Notes under the pieces: generated by a model
The model's input: the letters and a program-made list of their open reading frames with translations, nothing else
The model's database searches: none
What the model was told of the DNA's origin: nothing
Position numbers and translations under genes: made by a program
Shown: positions 1 to 10,939 of the stretch, piece by piece
Layout of the letters: the number at the start of each line of letters is the position of its first letter
Position numbering within the stretch: the stretch's first letter is position 1
NCBI RefSeq assembly: GCF_002288925.2
Contig: NW_022098045.1
Coordinates: forward strand, 1,624,237-1,688,236
DNA length: 64,000 bases
From: Delphinapterus leucas
Lineage: Eukaryota; Chordata; Mammalia; Artiodactyla; Monodontidae
Direction of reading: 5' to 3'

Positions 1-1885
1 ATACAGTTTTAATAATAACATACTAATTTGAAATCGTCAGAATCTGCCAAGTAGCATACTCTTAAGCATATGCAAAGTAAAGGTTTGATATGTTATATTA
101 GGAAAATCAAAATTAAGGTCTATTTAATTTTTTGTGGTTTGGGACCTTGGGATTGAACAAATGTAACTTAATAAATGTCCCTTAAAATGTATTATTTTTT
201 GAAAGAAAAGTACTACATGCCATTCCACTAGATATTTATTCAAAAAATGCAATGAGAATTCTTACTATTTACAGTAACTAATTACCTTGAGCAACCACAA
301 AAGTATTTGTGAGAATTATTTCATTTTTCAGAAAGCTTTACTGAATAAAGTATATTAAATTTGCTTTATGACGTTCAAGTGCCAAACCACACGTTTTCCC
401 TCCATCACCTTTAGTTCCTTTTAAATGAAACTGTGTATGAGTAAGTCTTCAGTCAAATAATGCAGTCATCTTTTTCCATCATTTTTCTTTTTTTTAGATG
501 AAGTATTTCTAAAATGTTATGTATATAACAACTAACAGTGACCAGTATAATCGTTTAACGATTCCTAAGTTTCTTTTTTATAAAACATGATGACAAAATC
601 ATATTATTTAGATTAAAATGTTATAAGAAATCACCATCATAACCATGTTTTCCTTCATATGAGATATTTTACATTACTGAATTGGCAATAGACATTCATT
701 TCAAGCTCAAGACATTTTTCTTGCCATTTTTTTCACAAAATTAAATGTGTACCTACAGTTGCTATGTTACTGGTATAAGCCTTACCTTGGCATAGTAATT
801 TTGTTTAAATAAATCATTTTCTAAAAAGGTGTTTGCTGAAACTTTAAAATATATTTCCAACAGCAATAATCCCCTAAAAGAAAAAATGTGACTTCCTTCT
901 CCAACTTTATTCTTTTGAGTTTTTTTACTCTTAAATTGTCTACAAGTTCACTAAGAAGGATATTTATGATTTTTTAAGAAAAAATTATATGTCATAATGT
1001 CAATGCAAAATTTCAGAAGATATAAAGGACATTAGTTAACAGCTTTTCTACTTCAAATAGAAAAAAAGCAAAATATTTTACAACAAAATACCACTAATAT
1101 TTCGAAATTCACAAAAAGGTCACTTGTAATTTAATTGCCTAAAAGAATAATAATTATATAATACTAATAATGTAAAAAAACATCAAATAGGCAAGGGAAA
1201 GATGAGCTTCACAGTATTTTTCAAACATATTTCAAAAGAGACAAAGGTCTGGTGTCCTTTTTATAATTATTCATCTAAATCTGTTAAAATATTAGAATTT
1301 AGAAGGTATTTTTATTGAACATCAACTGCTCTCTAGCAGAAACATCACACTCACACACTAAGATCCCGGCCATCAGTTTCTCTAAATTTTAGCTTACTCT
1401 CCACAAGGCCAGTCAACTTTTTGAGAGGGGTGAGGGGAATCACTTCCCTGATTAAAAACTTCCATGAATATCAGTTTCCTAGAGAAGTCTGAACTTCTTT
1501 TCTTAGCATAGTATAAGATGCTCATTCAGGACCCCAAACACTGTTTGCCAGTTATTTCCTCCAGCAAGTAGACCTTAAGCGCCTTTCAGCACCTGGCTCA
1601 CAGTGATGCTCAGTCACACCTTCTGCATCAGTCACAGCAACCTCCTTACAAGCTTATGCCCATGTGCCCTTAGACACACTCTTCCTTCTTCCTGTTAAGA
1701 TTATAGCACAGTGCAGGTGAGAATTTTACGCAAGAGGAACAATTCAGGAAAATTAAGAGTGCTCACTTTGTCAATTTTGCCCATCCATAAATAAATTAAA
1801 ATAATTTCATTAAGTCCCATAGAGGGAAAATATATCTATTCCATTAGGATTTCTACTCTTTTACTAGAATTCTGATGAGAATAAA
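1..1885. other. AT-rich unique sequence, no gene seen
   Basis: The stretch is strongly AT-rich, with many homopolymer runs and stop codons in all frames. I recognise no repeat family, exon-like frame or RNA gene in it. A slightly less AT-rich patch at about 1330-1700 has no coding signature I can support. Confidence 0.5.
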
Positions 1886-1887
1886 AT

Positions 1888-2700
1888 TACCACTTTTGTG
1901 TGTGTCATTTTTTTATTGAAGTAAAACTGACATACAATAAAAACATATATCTTAAGTGTTCAGTATAATGAGTCTTCACGACTGCAAATGCAACCAACAC
2001 TAAAAACAAAATATAGGACATAGTTGTCAGAATAAAAAGGCTCTCTCATGCCCCTTTCCAGACAATTTTTCACTCCCATCCCCAGGCAACCACTTTCTGA
2101 TTTTATCATCGTAGATTTAAAAAAATCTATTCTCAGACTTCATATAAATAGAAACATAGTGCATGTAGATTTTTGAATCTGGCTTCTTTCACTCAGTATA
2201 ATATTTTTGAGATTCACCCATGCTGTTGCATGGATCAGTAGTTTCTTATTATTATTGCTGAGTAGTATTCTTTCTATGTGAATATACGCTATATTTTTCA
2301 TGTATTTATTGACGCTTTGTATATCTTCTTTTACGAGATGTCTATTCAACTCTTTTGTCCATTTTTTAAAAATTAGATTGTTCTTTTCATTACCAACTTT
2401 AGGATTTCTTTAAATATTCAGTGTATTCACGTATCGTTTTTCAGATATATATCTTGTGAATATTTTTTCCCAATCTGTGGTTTGCCCACATTATTTTAAT
2501 GGAGTCTTATAATGTGCAGAATTTTTAATTTTGATGAATTCTAACTTATCAATAGTTTTTATGGTTGCTGATTTTTGCGTCCTGTTCAAGAAATTATTGT
2601 CTACCCCAAAACTTTCTATTAGAAGCTTTTGGGTTCTAGATATACATATAGGTCTATGATACATCACAAATTAATTTTGTACATGGAGTAAGATAGAGGT
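1888..2700 (-). mobile_element. Old L1 LINE fragment (3' part, antisense)
   Basis: Read on the minus strand, this matches the 3' UTR and ORF2 C-terminal end of an ancient mammalian L1 (L1M class). On the plus strand it opens with the diagnostic antisense 3'-UTR phrase (TTGAAGTAAAACTGACATAC). It continues through the 'cactcagtataatattttt' and 'gctgagtagtattc' blocks, which are the antisense of the L1 segment encoding the C-terminal region of ORF2p. The 69-codon minus-strand frame at 2140-2349 is a relic of that region. The copy is heavily diverged and carries many stops. Subfamily not assigned. Confidence 0.8.
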
Positions 2701-3745
2701 TGAGGACTCATGAATGGTTATTTGAACTGTCTCAGTGTTTGGGAGAGACAGCATTCAGCCCTCTGTGGATAAAGTGGGGCAAAAAGCACTCCATTTCTCC
2801 TCTTTGGAAAGAGGATGAGTGGCCACCTCCACCAGGTTTGGACCCTGGGGCTAAGGCAGAGGAATGGATAACACCTTGGTCTCTATGCATTCTAAAGGAG
2901 TTGATTTAGAAATTGCATGGTTTCCAACTCTTCTGTATGCCCACAGATTACATAAATGACTTTAAGTATTCTCTGGAGTCTTTGTTATCAAAAATTGCGG
3001 TGCCATTATTCACAGTAGTCCATTATTCAATGCGCCAACAATCCTCTCTAGATTCGGAGCATCCTTTTCCTATTATAATGGTTCTCTCATCAGAGATTGC
3101 ATCTTTCTCATGAGAAAAAAGCTAAACACAGAGCTGGTCTTGGTTTATCAGTCAATTCAATACTGTAGCTACCAATGTAAATATCCCTAGTCTTTTTCTA
3201 CACAGAACCATTTTCTGGTGTTCCCCAAAACACATTATAATGAAATGGAAGCCTTAACAATAAGTCCTCAGTGAGTGACTACATTTGTTGATTCTGCAAC
3301 TTAATAATGTTGAGGCCGACATCTGAGCAATTCTCATGTCTTTTTCCACATGGTCACCAGATGACTGCTGCAGCTCCAGCCATCATGTTTTCTTTGGGTT
3401 CTGTGAGTCAAGATTTCAAACAGGGCACAATAAGGATGGCTGGTCTTTGCTTCACATTGTCTGTGGACTGTATCGGAAGATTTAAAAGACTGGAAGGGAC
3501 TCAAATGCCTGAAGTCTAGAATCATCTGAAGAACTAAAGAATCTTCATTTATACATCTGGCACCCTGACTGCCATATCTCAAAGTCTGGGTTCTGAGAGA
3601 GATACCAGAGGGGGGCATATAAGAGGAATCACCTAGATGGGAAGTATTTGAGAGGGACTGCTCAGAGTGGCAGGAAAGGCATCATTACATGAAGAAAACT
3701 TACTGGTGCATTTTAACTAGTATCAAGAAAGAGGCAGTTTTTTCT
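2701..3745. other. Unassigned sequence, possibly an old unclassified repeat
   Basis: This 1 kb is less AT-rich than its surroundings. Short frames of 60-94 codons occur on both strands but none has a domain I recognise. The part at about 3290-3640 has the feel of an old LTR-type or other dispersed repeat, but I cannot name a family and give no functional call. Confidence 0.3.
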
Positions 3746-3748
3746 CGC

Positions 3749-3752
<4 letters not shown>

Positions 3753-3789
<37 letters not shown>
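3753..3789. repeat. (TG)n microsatellite
   Basis: An essentially uninterrupted run of about 18 TG dinucleotides after a short TGCG lead-in. Alternating purine/pyrimidine runs of this length can adopt Z-DNA and are usually length-polymorphic. Confidence 0.95.
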
Positions 3790-3792
<3 letters not shown>

Positions 3793-3869
3793 ATCTTGAA
3801 ATAGCTCTTTGGTTGCTACTTAGGAAGATACTTGCCACTCATGTAGAAAAGGGTAACAGATATCCTTGA

Positions 3870-4030
3870 GTTCAAAAACTAGACCAATCACTGGAAGTTC
3901 TTTGACTTTGGAGTAGTCACTTAATATCTCCAAACTTTCGTTTTCTCCTTTGTATAATATTAATACTATAATAATAAGAGGATTATTATAGTATATATTA
4001 ATATGTTACTGCAATAATAATACTATCTTG
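3870..4030 (-). mobile_element. MIR SINE remnant (antisense)
   Basis: The plus strand shows the antisense MIR order: a 'gactttggagtagtcacttaatatctccaaac' type segment, then a 'tttctcctttgtataat' segment equivalent to the MIR 'cagtttcctcatctgtaaaat' block, then an AT-rich 'aataataagaggattatt' tail. It is diverged, and the ends are approximate. Confidence 0.6.
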
Positions 4031-4257
4031 ATCAATTAATATGAGTGTTAAGTAACTTACCCATCATGATATCTGCAACATAAGAAGTAATTTTCATAAT
4101 TAATTCCCTGCTCTTATCTGCCTGGAGAAATCCTGTTCAGTCACCACAACCCACTTAGACGACGTGTATACCTAAAACTCCCGCTCTCACAGGGGCAAAG
4201 TCAGATCCTTCCATGTTCCTCACACTTCTATTACAGTGCTTTAATCCAATGTTATAA

Positions 4258-4400
4258 TTATGCATTGATTCATTCAACAAATATTGATATTTCTTGAGTG
4301 TCTACCACATGTCAAGGACTATGTTTGGGAATTGATGTGCATTGTTTAATAAAAACAGTTTGAGTTCCTATCATCACAAAGCTTACCCTCTAGTGTTAAA
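4258..4400 (-). mobile_element. L2 LINE 3'-end fragment (antisense)
   Basis: The plus strand carries the antisense L2 3' tail ('ttcattcaacaaatattgat', then 'gagtgtctaccacatgtcaagg'), followed by the 'cacaaagcttaccctctag' block. This order is characteristic of L2 3' ends read backwards. Confidence 0.65.
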
Positions 4401-4434
4401 ATGTCTTTATCTGCACCTAGAGAATGATCCGGGT

Positions 4435-4515
4435 AAGGTTTGCCACTATACCTTATTCAGCACACTCCCTGGCCACTGACAGAGTCTCACAAATGTTTGT
4501 TGAATTAATTTTCTG
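4435..4515 (+). mobile_element. Short L2 3'-end fragment (sense)
   Basis: A short sense copy of the L2 terminus is visible: 'ttcagcacactccctggcca', then a tail ending in 'aaatgtttgttgaattaatt'. It lies just after the antisense L2 fragment, in the opposite orientation. Confidence 0.45.
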
Positions 4516-5140
4516 CAAAAGATACAGTAGCTTAAGACTTCTTCACAGCTAGTTCATTGTTAGGCAATCCAGCACAATCCATATTAAAATAAATTAATAC
4601 AATTTTAACAGGCGATGTTTCCATTTAGAGGAATCTGTGATCCCAGAGATAATACAATAAAAAGATTAATTAATTAATTAATTTAAAAATAGATCCAGGA
4701 AACCTCATTCATATTCCCAGTTCAAAAATCTTGTTCCACATTTATACTATTATTAGGTCAACTATTCCTCAAAATTCTGACAATATAAAAGAATGATAAC
4801 TGGTCATTTGGTGATCCTCTGTGGTCAATCAACTGTGATCTATAGGTTACCAGTTCCAACCAACACAAGCCTAATGGGCTGCAGAACAGTTATCCAACGG
4901 ACACACAGTCACATACTCATGGAATTAAAATACATAGGTAAGTAGTCACCCTAATGAGTACTCCTTGCATGTATCACCACATCCTGCAGGAAACTTAAAA
5001 AGCAACTCCTTTATTGGCTATGATGGCAGCAGGCAAGAGGACATACACTGCTTAGCTACTGCTGTGCATGTCTGAGTGTAAGTGGGTCTGATGCTGACTT
5101 CCCTTCTGAAGAAAAACTACAAACACATAAACGCACACAC
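4516..5140. other. Unique AT-rich sequence, no gene seen
   Basis: No recognised repeat apart from a short (TTAA)n run near 4665-4685. No frame of coding character. Ends at the 5' break of the L1 insertion. Confidence 0.45.
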
Positions 5141-6792
5141 AAATTTGGTAAAGTAGCAGGATAGAAAATTAATCCGCAGAAATCTCTTGCACTCCTATAC
5201 ACTAATGATGAAAAATCTGAAAGAGAAATGAAGGAAACACTCCCATTTACCATTGCAACAAAGGAGTAAAATACCTAGGAATAAACCTACCTAAGGAGAC
5301 AAAAGACCTGTATGCAGAAAAGAATAAGATACAGAGGAAAGAAATTAAAGATGACACAAACAGATGGAGAGATATACCATGTTCTTGGATTGGAAGAATG
5401 AACATTGTGTAAATGACTATACTACCCAAAGCAATCTACAGATTCAATGTAATCCCTATCAAACTACCAACGTCATTTTTCACAGAACTAGAACAAAAAA
5501 TTTCACAATTTGTATGGAAACACAAAAGACCCCGAGTAGCAAAAGCAATCTTGAGAAAGAAAAATAGAGCTGGAGGAATCAGGCTCCCTGACTTCAGACT
5601 ATACTACAAAGCTACATTCACCAAGATAGCATGGTACTGACACAAAAACAGAACTACAGATCAATGGAACAGGATAGAAAGACCAGAGATAAACCCATGC
5701 ACATACAGTCACCTTATGTTTGATAAAGGAGGCAAGAGTATACAATGGAGAAAAGACAGCCTCTTCAATAAGTGGTGCTGGGAAAACTGGACAGCTACAT
5801 GTAAAAGAATGAAATTAGAACACTCCCTAACACCATACACAAAAATAAACTCAAAATGGATTAAAGAGCTACATGTAAGGCCAGACACTATCAAACTCTT
5901 AGAGGAAAACATAGGCAGAACACTCTATGACATAAATCACAGCAAGATCCTTTTTGACCCACAACCTAGAGAAATGGAAATAAAAACAAAAATAAACAAA
6001 TGGGACCTAATGAAACTTCAAAGCTTTTGCACAGCAAAGGAAACCATAAAAAAGACAAAAAGACAACCCTCAGAATGGGAGAAAATATTTGCAAATGAAG
6101 CAACTGATAAAGGATTAATCACCAAAATTTACAAGCAGCTCATGTAGCTCAATATCAAAAAAACAAACAACCCAATCCAAAAATGGGCAGAAGACCTAAA
6201 TAGACATCTCTCCAAAGAAGATATACAGATTTCCAACAAACACATGAAAGGATGCTCAACATCACTAATCATTAGAGAAATACAAATCAAAACTAAAATG
6301 AGGTATCACCTCACACCAGTCAGAATGGCCATCATCAAAAAATCTTCAAACAATAAATGCTGGAGATGGTGTGGAGAAAAGAGAACCGTCCTGCACTGCT
6401 GACGGGAATGTAAACTGATACAGCCACTATGGAGAACAGGATGGAGGTTCCTTAAAAAACTAAAAATAGAACTACCATATGACCCAGCAATCCCACTACT
6501 GGGCATATACCCTGAGAAAACCATAATTCAAAAAGAGTCATGTACCACAATGTTCACTGCAGCTCTATTTACAACAGCCAGGACATGAAAGCAACCTAAG
6601 TGTCCATTGACAGATGAATGGATAAAGAAGATGTGGCAAATATATACAATGGAATATTACTCAGGCATAAAAAGAAACGAAATTGAGTTATTTGTAGTGA
6701 GGTGGATGGACCTAGAGACTGTCATACAGAGTGAAGTCAGTCAGATAGAGAAAAATAAATACAATATGCTAACACATATATATGGACTCTAA
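5141..6792 (+). pseudogene. L1 ORF2 C-terminal remnant, broken
   Basis: Pieces of ORF2p after the reverse-transcriptase motif can be read in shifting frames: a segment at 5413-5640 with [17 protein letters not shown] residues, one at 5716-6147 with [16 protein letters not shown], and the terminal one at 6607-6792 with WIKKMWQIYTMEYYSGIKRNE. All are typical of the thumb-to-C-terminal part of L1 ORF2p. The endonuclease and reverse-transcriptase catalytic parts are absent because of 5' truncation. Not functional. Confidence 0.9.
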
Positions 6793-7128
6793 ATAAGATT
6801 TTAAAAATGGTTCTGAAGAACCTAGGGCCAGGACAGGAATAAAGGGTAAGCTGAGACGAAGTGAAAGAGTAGCATGGATATATATATATACACTACCAAA
6901 TGTAAAACAGATAGCTAGTGGGAAGCAGCTGGATAGCACAGGGAGATCAGCTCGATGCTTTGTGACCACCTAGAGGGGTGGGATACAGAGGCTGGGAGGG
7001 AGGGAGATGCAAGAGGGAGGAGATATGGGGATATATGTATATATATAGCTGATTCACTTTGTTATAAAGAAGAAATTAACACACCATTGTAAAGCAATTA
7101 TAGTCCAATAAAGATGTTTTAAAAAAAA
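5141..7128 (+). mobile_element. 5'-truncated young L1 LINE (ORF2 C-terminal part, 3' UTR, poly-A)
   Basis: About 2.0 kb of a young L1 of the same group as the copies at 7827 and 45572. It begins just downstream of the reverse-transcriptase active-site region, in sequence encoding EFGKVAG-type residues. It runs through the rest of ORF2 to a stop after an IYGL ending at about 6792, then a 3' UTR with CAATAAAG and a short poly-A. The flanks are A-A-[C/T]-GCACA-like at 5129-5140 and 7127-7138 (10 of 12 bases match), a plausible diverged target-site duplication. Frameshifts and stops (for example around 5265, 5412 and 5640) break the frame. 5' truncation of this kind is the usual outcome of target-primed reverse transcription. 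Confidence 0.93.
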
Positions 7129-7139
7129 TGCACAGACAG

Positions 7140-7700
7140 TTCCTTCTCTTGTTGCTAGAAAAGCAAATAAGGAAAGAATTTCCTGCTACTCTCAGCAAAG
7201 CCTAAATTGGGAGGTAAAAGATGTACGCAAATCTCAGTGTATGACGCATGATAAAAATTTATTCCTCTTGTGTCTTTCCAAGATCGTAAAAAATATGTTG
7301 GTAGCTATCATCATGGTCTTATCCTGGACATTTAAAGATAAACATTAAACACCTCGGGGTATTTTTTTCCAATTTAAATCTAAACCCAGGTTTACAATTA
7401 CCATCTGTGTTAAAAGTAATGTGTTCAAATGTGAATTTCTCTAACTTTTCACATCCAGGAATTTAAGTGTATGAGCATTTGCATGTGGATGTGTGTTGAG
7501 TTTTCTTTCTTTATTCTTCTTGTTTTGTGTGAAGCTATAAACATGTTTTAAGGAATTAAGTGGTCAGTTAGTCTCACATGCGGAAATGGCATTTAAAGGC
7601 TGGATATAACAGAGGAAAATAGGATAACTGGCTTTTTAATTTTTTTATCTGTTTCACTATTCAAGTTGGGATGCAAACTGGAGGAAATAATAAATTCGGA
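7140..7700. other. Unique sequence, no gene seen
   Basis: Short AT-rich spacer between two L1 insertions. I recognise no repeat or frame with coding character. Confidence 0.45.
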
Positions 7701-7826
7701 TCATAATACTAGATAATTCACAATAGCCAATAAGTGGAAATGAGACAAATGTCCCTCAACTGAAGAATGGATAAAGTGTGGTAGAGCCATACAATAGAAA
7801 ACTATTCTGCAATAAAAAATAATGAA
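7700..7826 (+). mobile_element. Old L1 (L1M) 3' region, left half of an interrupted copy
   Basis: The segment 'cacaatagccaataagtgg ... gaatggataaagtgtggt ... ctattctgcaataaaaaat' is the L1 ORF2-end/3'-UTR sequence of an ancient L1. It breaks off at the point where the young L1 begins. The continuation lies at 15096-15455, so the two pieces are one old element split by insertion. Confidence 0.8.
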
Positions 7827-9991
7827 GAGGGGAGACCTTCAAGATGGTGGAGGAGTAAGACATGGAGATCACCTTCCTCCTCACAAATACATCAGAAATA
7901 CATCTACATGTGGAACAACTCCTACAGAACACCTACTGAATGCTGGCAGAAGACCTCAGACCTCCCAAAAGGCAAGAAACTCCCCACGTACCTGGGCAGG
8001 GCAAAAAAGAAAAAAGAAAAAACAGAGACAGAAGAATAGGGACGGGACCTGCACCAGTGGAAGGGAGCTGTGAAGGAGGAAAAGTTTCCACACACTAGGA
8101 AGCCCCTTCACTAGTGGAGATGAGGGGTGACGGGCTGGGGGGAGCTTCGGAGCCACGGAGAAGAGCACAGCAACAGGGGTGCGGAGGGCAAAGCGGAGAG
8201 ATTCCCGCACAGAGGATCGGTGCCGACCAGCACTCACCAGCCCGAGAGGCTTGTCTGCTCACCCGCCGGGGCGGCTGGGGGCTGGGAGCTGAAGCTCGGG
8301 CTTCGGAGGTCGGATCCCAGGGAGAGGACTGGGGTTGGCTGCGTGAACACAGCCTGAAGCGGCTAGTGCGCCACGGCTAGCCGGGAGGGAGTCCGGGAAA
8401 AGTCTGGAGCTGCCTAAGAGGCAAGAGACCATTGTTTCAGGGTGCACGAGGAGAGGGGATTCAGAGCACTGCCTAAACGAGCTCCAGAGACGGGCGCGAG
8501 CTACGGCTATCAGCCCGGACACCAAGAGACAGGCATGAAATGCTAAGGCTGCTGCTACAGCCACCAAGAAGCCTGTGTGCAAGCACAGGTCACTATCCAC
8601 ACCTCCCCTCCCGGGAGCCTGTGGAGCCCGCCACTGCCAGGGTCGCGTGATCCAGGGACAACTTACCCGGGAGAACACACGGTGAGCCTCAGGCTGGTGC
8701 AACATCATGTTGGCCTCTGCCGCCGCAGGCTCGCCCCGCATCCGTACCCCTGCCTCCCCCTGGCCTGAGTGAGCCAGAGCCCCCGAATCAGCAGCTCCTT
8801 TAACCTCGTCCTGTCTGAGCGAAGAACAGACGCCCTCGGGCGACCTACATGCAGAGGCAGGCCCTAATGCAAAGCTGAACCCTGGGAGCTGTGTGAACAA
8901 AGAAGAGAAAGGGAAATTTCTCCCAGCAGCTGCAGGAGCAGTTAATTAAACCTCCACAATCAACTTGATGTACCCTGCATCTGTGGAATACCTGAATAGA
9001 CAACAAATCATCCCCAAATTGAGGTGGTGGACTTTGGGGGCAGATGTAGACTTGGGGTTTACTGTATGCGACTGACTGGTTTCTGGTTTTATGTTTATCT
9101 TAGTTTAGTATTTAGAGTTTATTATCATTGGTAGATTTCTTTATTGATTTGGTTGCTCTCTTCCTTTTTTTTAAAATATATATATATTTTTCCTTTGGCT
9201 ATTTTTCTGAGTGTGTATGCGTATGCTTCTCTGTGTGATTTTGTCTGTATAGCTTTTCTTTTACCATTTGTCCTAGGGTTCTGTCTGCCCATATTTGTTT
9301 GTTTTTTAAATATAGTTTTTAGTGCTTGTTATCATTGGTGGATTTGTTTCTTGGTTTGGTTGCTCTCCCCTTCTTTCTTTTTTTTAATTATTTTTAAATT
9401 TTTTATTAACTTTTAAATATTTTTTAAACTTAATAACTTTATTTCTTTTTATTTTATTTATTTATTTCTTTTTTTCTCCCTTTTTTTCTGAGTCGTGTGG
9501 CTGACAGGGTCTTGGTGCTCCAGCCGGGTGTCAGGCCTGGGCCTCTGAAGTGGAAGAGCTGAGTTCAGGACATTGCTCCACAAGAGACCTCCCAGCTCCA
9601 CGTAATATCAAACAGCGAAAGCTCTCCCACAGATCTCCATCTCAATGCTAAGACCTAGTTCCACTCAACAACCAGCAAGCTACAGTGCTGGACACACTTT
9701 GCCAAACAACTAGCAAGACAGGAACACAACCCCACCCATTAGCAGAGAGGATGCCTAATATCATAATAAGGTCACAGACACCACAAAACACACCACTGTA
9801 TGCAGTCCTGCCCACCAGAAAGACAAGATCCAGCTTGATCCACCAGAACACAGGCACTAGTCCCTTCCACCAGAAAGCCTACACAACCCACCAGAACAAC
9901 CTTAGCCACTGCAGGCAGACACCAAAAACAACGGGAACTACGAACCAGCAACCTGTGAAAAGGAGACCCCAAACACAGTAAGTTAAGAAAA
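7827..9991 (+). promoter_or_regulatory. L1 5' UTR / internal promoter region
   Basis: This is the region upstream of ORF1 in the full-length L1. It opens with a YY1-like core CAAGATGG at 7840-7847. A GC- and CpG-rich block at about 8100-8530 follows, then a medium-GC block to about 8950, a T-rich block at 9060-9490 with long polypyrimidine runs, and a final A-rich lead-in to ORF1. In L1s this region acts as an internal RNA polymerase II promoter. The frames of 60-213 codons on both strands (for example minus 8259-8900) are chance frames in CpG-rich DNA. A GC-type donor (7972) and a strong acceptor (9492) within it are the ends of the segment missing in the copy at 45572. Confidence 0.8.
7840..7847 (+). 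promoter_or_regulatory. YY1-like motif at the L1 5' end
   Basis: CAAGATGG lies about 14 bp inside the element. In primate L1 a YY1 site (core AAGATGG) near the first 20 bases directs correct transcription start. The same position and core here suggest an equivalent role, but that is inference. Confidence 0.5.
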
Positions 9992-10881
9992 ATGAGAAGC
10001 CAGAGAAACACACAGCAGATGAAGGAGCAAGGTAAAAACCCACCAGACCAAACAAATGAAGAGGAAATAGGCAGTCTATCTGAAAAAGAATTCAGAGTAA
10101 TGATGGTAAAGATGTTTCAATATCTTAGAAATGGAATGCAGAAAATACAAGAAATGTTTAACAAGGACCTAGAAGAACTAAAGAGCAAACAAACAATGAT
10201 TAACAACACAATAAATGAAATTTAAAATTCTCTAGAAGGAATCAATAGCAGAATAACTGAGGCAGAAGAACAGACAAGTAACCTGGAAGATAAAATAGTG
10301 GAAATAACTACTGCAGAGCAGAATAAAGAAAAAAGAATGAAAACAACTGAGGACAGTCTTAGAGACCTCTGGGACAACATTAAACACACCAACATTCTAA
10401 TTATAGGGGCCCCAGGAGAAGAATAGAAAAAGAAAGGAACTGAGAAAATATTTGAAGAGATTATAGTTGAAAACTTCCCTAATATGGGAAAGGAAATAGT
10501 CAATCAAGTCCAGGAAGTGTAGAGAGTCCCATACAGGATAAATCCAAGGAGAAACGCGCCAACACACATATTAATCAAGCTCTAAAAAATTAAATACAAA
10601 AAACAGAATATTAAAAGCAGCAAGGGAAAAACAACAAATAATGTACAAGGGAATCCGCATAAGGTTAACAGCTAATCTTTCAGCAGAAACTCTGCAAGCC
10701 AGAAGGGAGTGGCAGGACATATTTAATGAAAGGGAAAAACCTACAACCAAGATTACTCTACCCAACAAGGATCTCATTCAGATTCGAGGAAGAAATTAAA
10801 ACCTTTACAGACAAGCAAAAGCTAACAGAATTCAGCACCAACAAACCAGCTTTACAACAAATGCTAAAGGAACTTCTCTAG
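9992..10881 (+). pseudogene. L1 ORF1 relic (RNA-binding coiled-coil protein), broken
   Basis: ORF1p is the trimeric nucleic-acid chaperone that packages L1 RNA. The relic starts at ATG 9992 (MRSQRNTQ...). It shows the charged N-terminal heptad region (EEEIGSLSEKEF, then LEELKSKQ) and later the LEDKIVEITTAEQNKEKRMK coiled-coil part. An AAA-to-TAA type change ends the frame at 10225 where the copy at 46213 reads through. Further in-frame stops follow near 10424 and 10520, and the C-terminal RNA-binding part is scrambled. The stop TAG at 10879-10881 marks the original ORF end by comparison with the other copy. Confidence 0.85.
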
Positions 10882-10939
10882 GCAAGAAACACAAGAGAAG
10901 GAAAAGACCTACAATAACAAACCCAAAACAATTAAGAAA

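Noticed and set aside
2700..3620. Several 60-94 codon frames as a small gene cluster
   Set aside because: Overlapping frames on both strands with no domain, start context or splice structure to support them.
8100..8530. CpG island of a host gene promoter
   Set aside because: The CpG-rich block is inside the L1 5' UTR and is bounded by L1 sequence on both sides.
8259..8900. 213-codon minus-strand open frame
   Set aside because: Lies antisense in the CpG-rich 5' UTR of the L1 at 7827, where low stop-codon density makes long chance frames likely.
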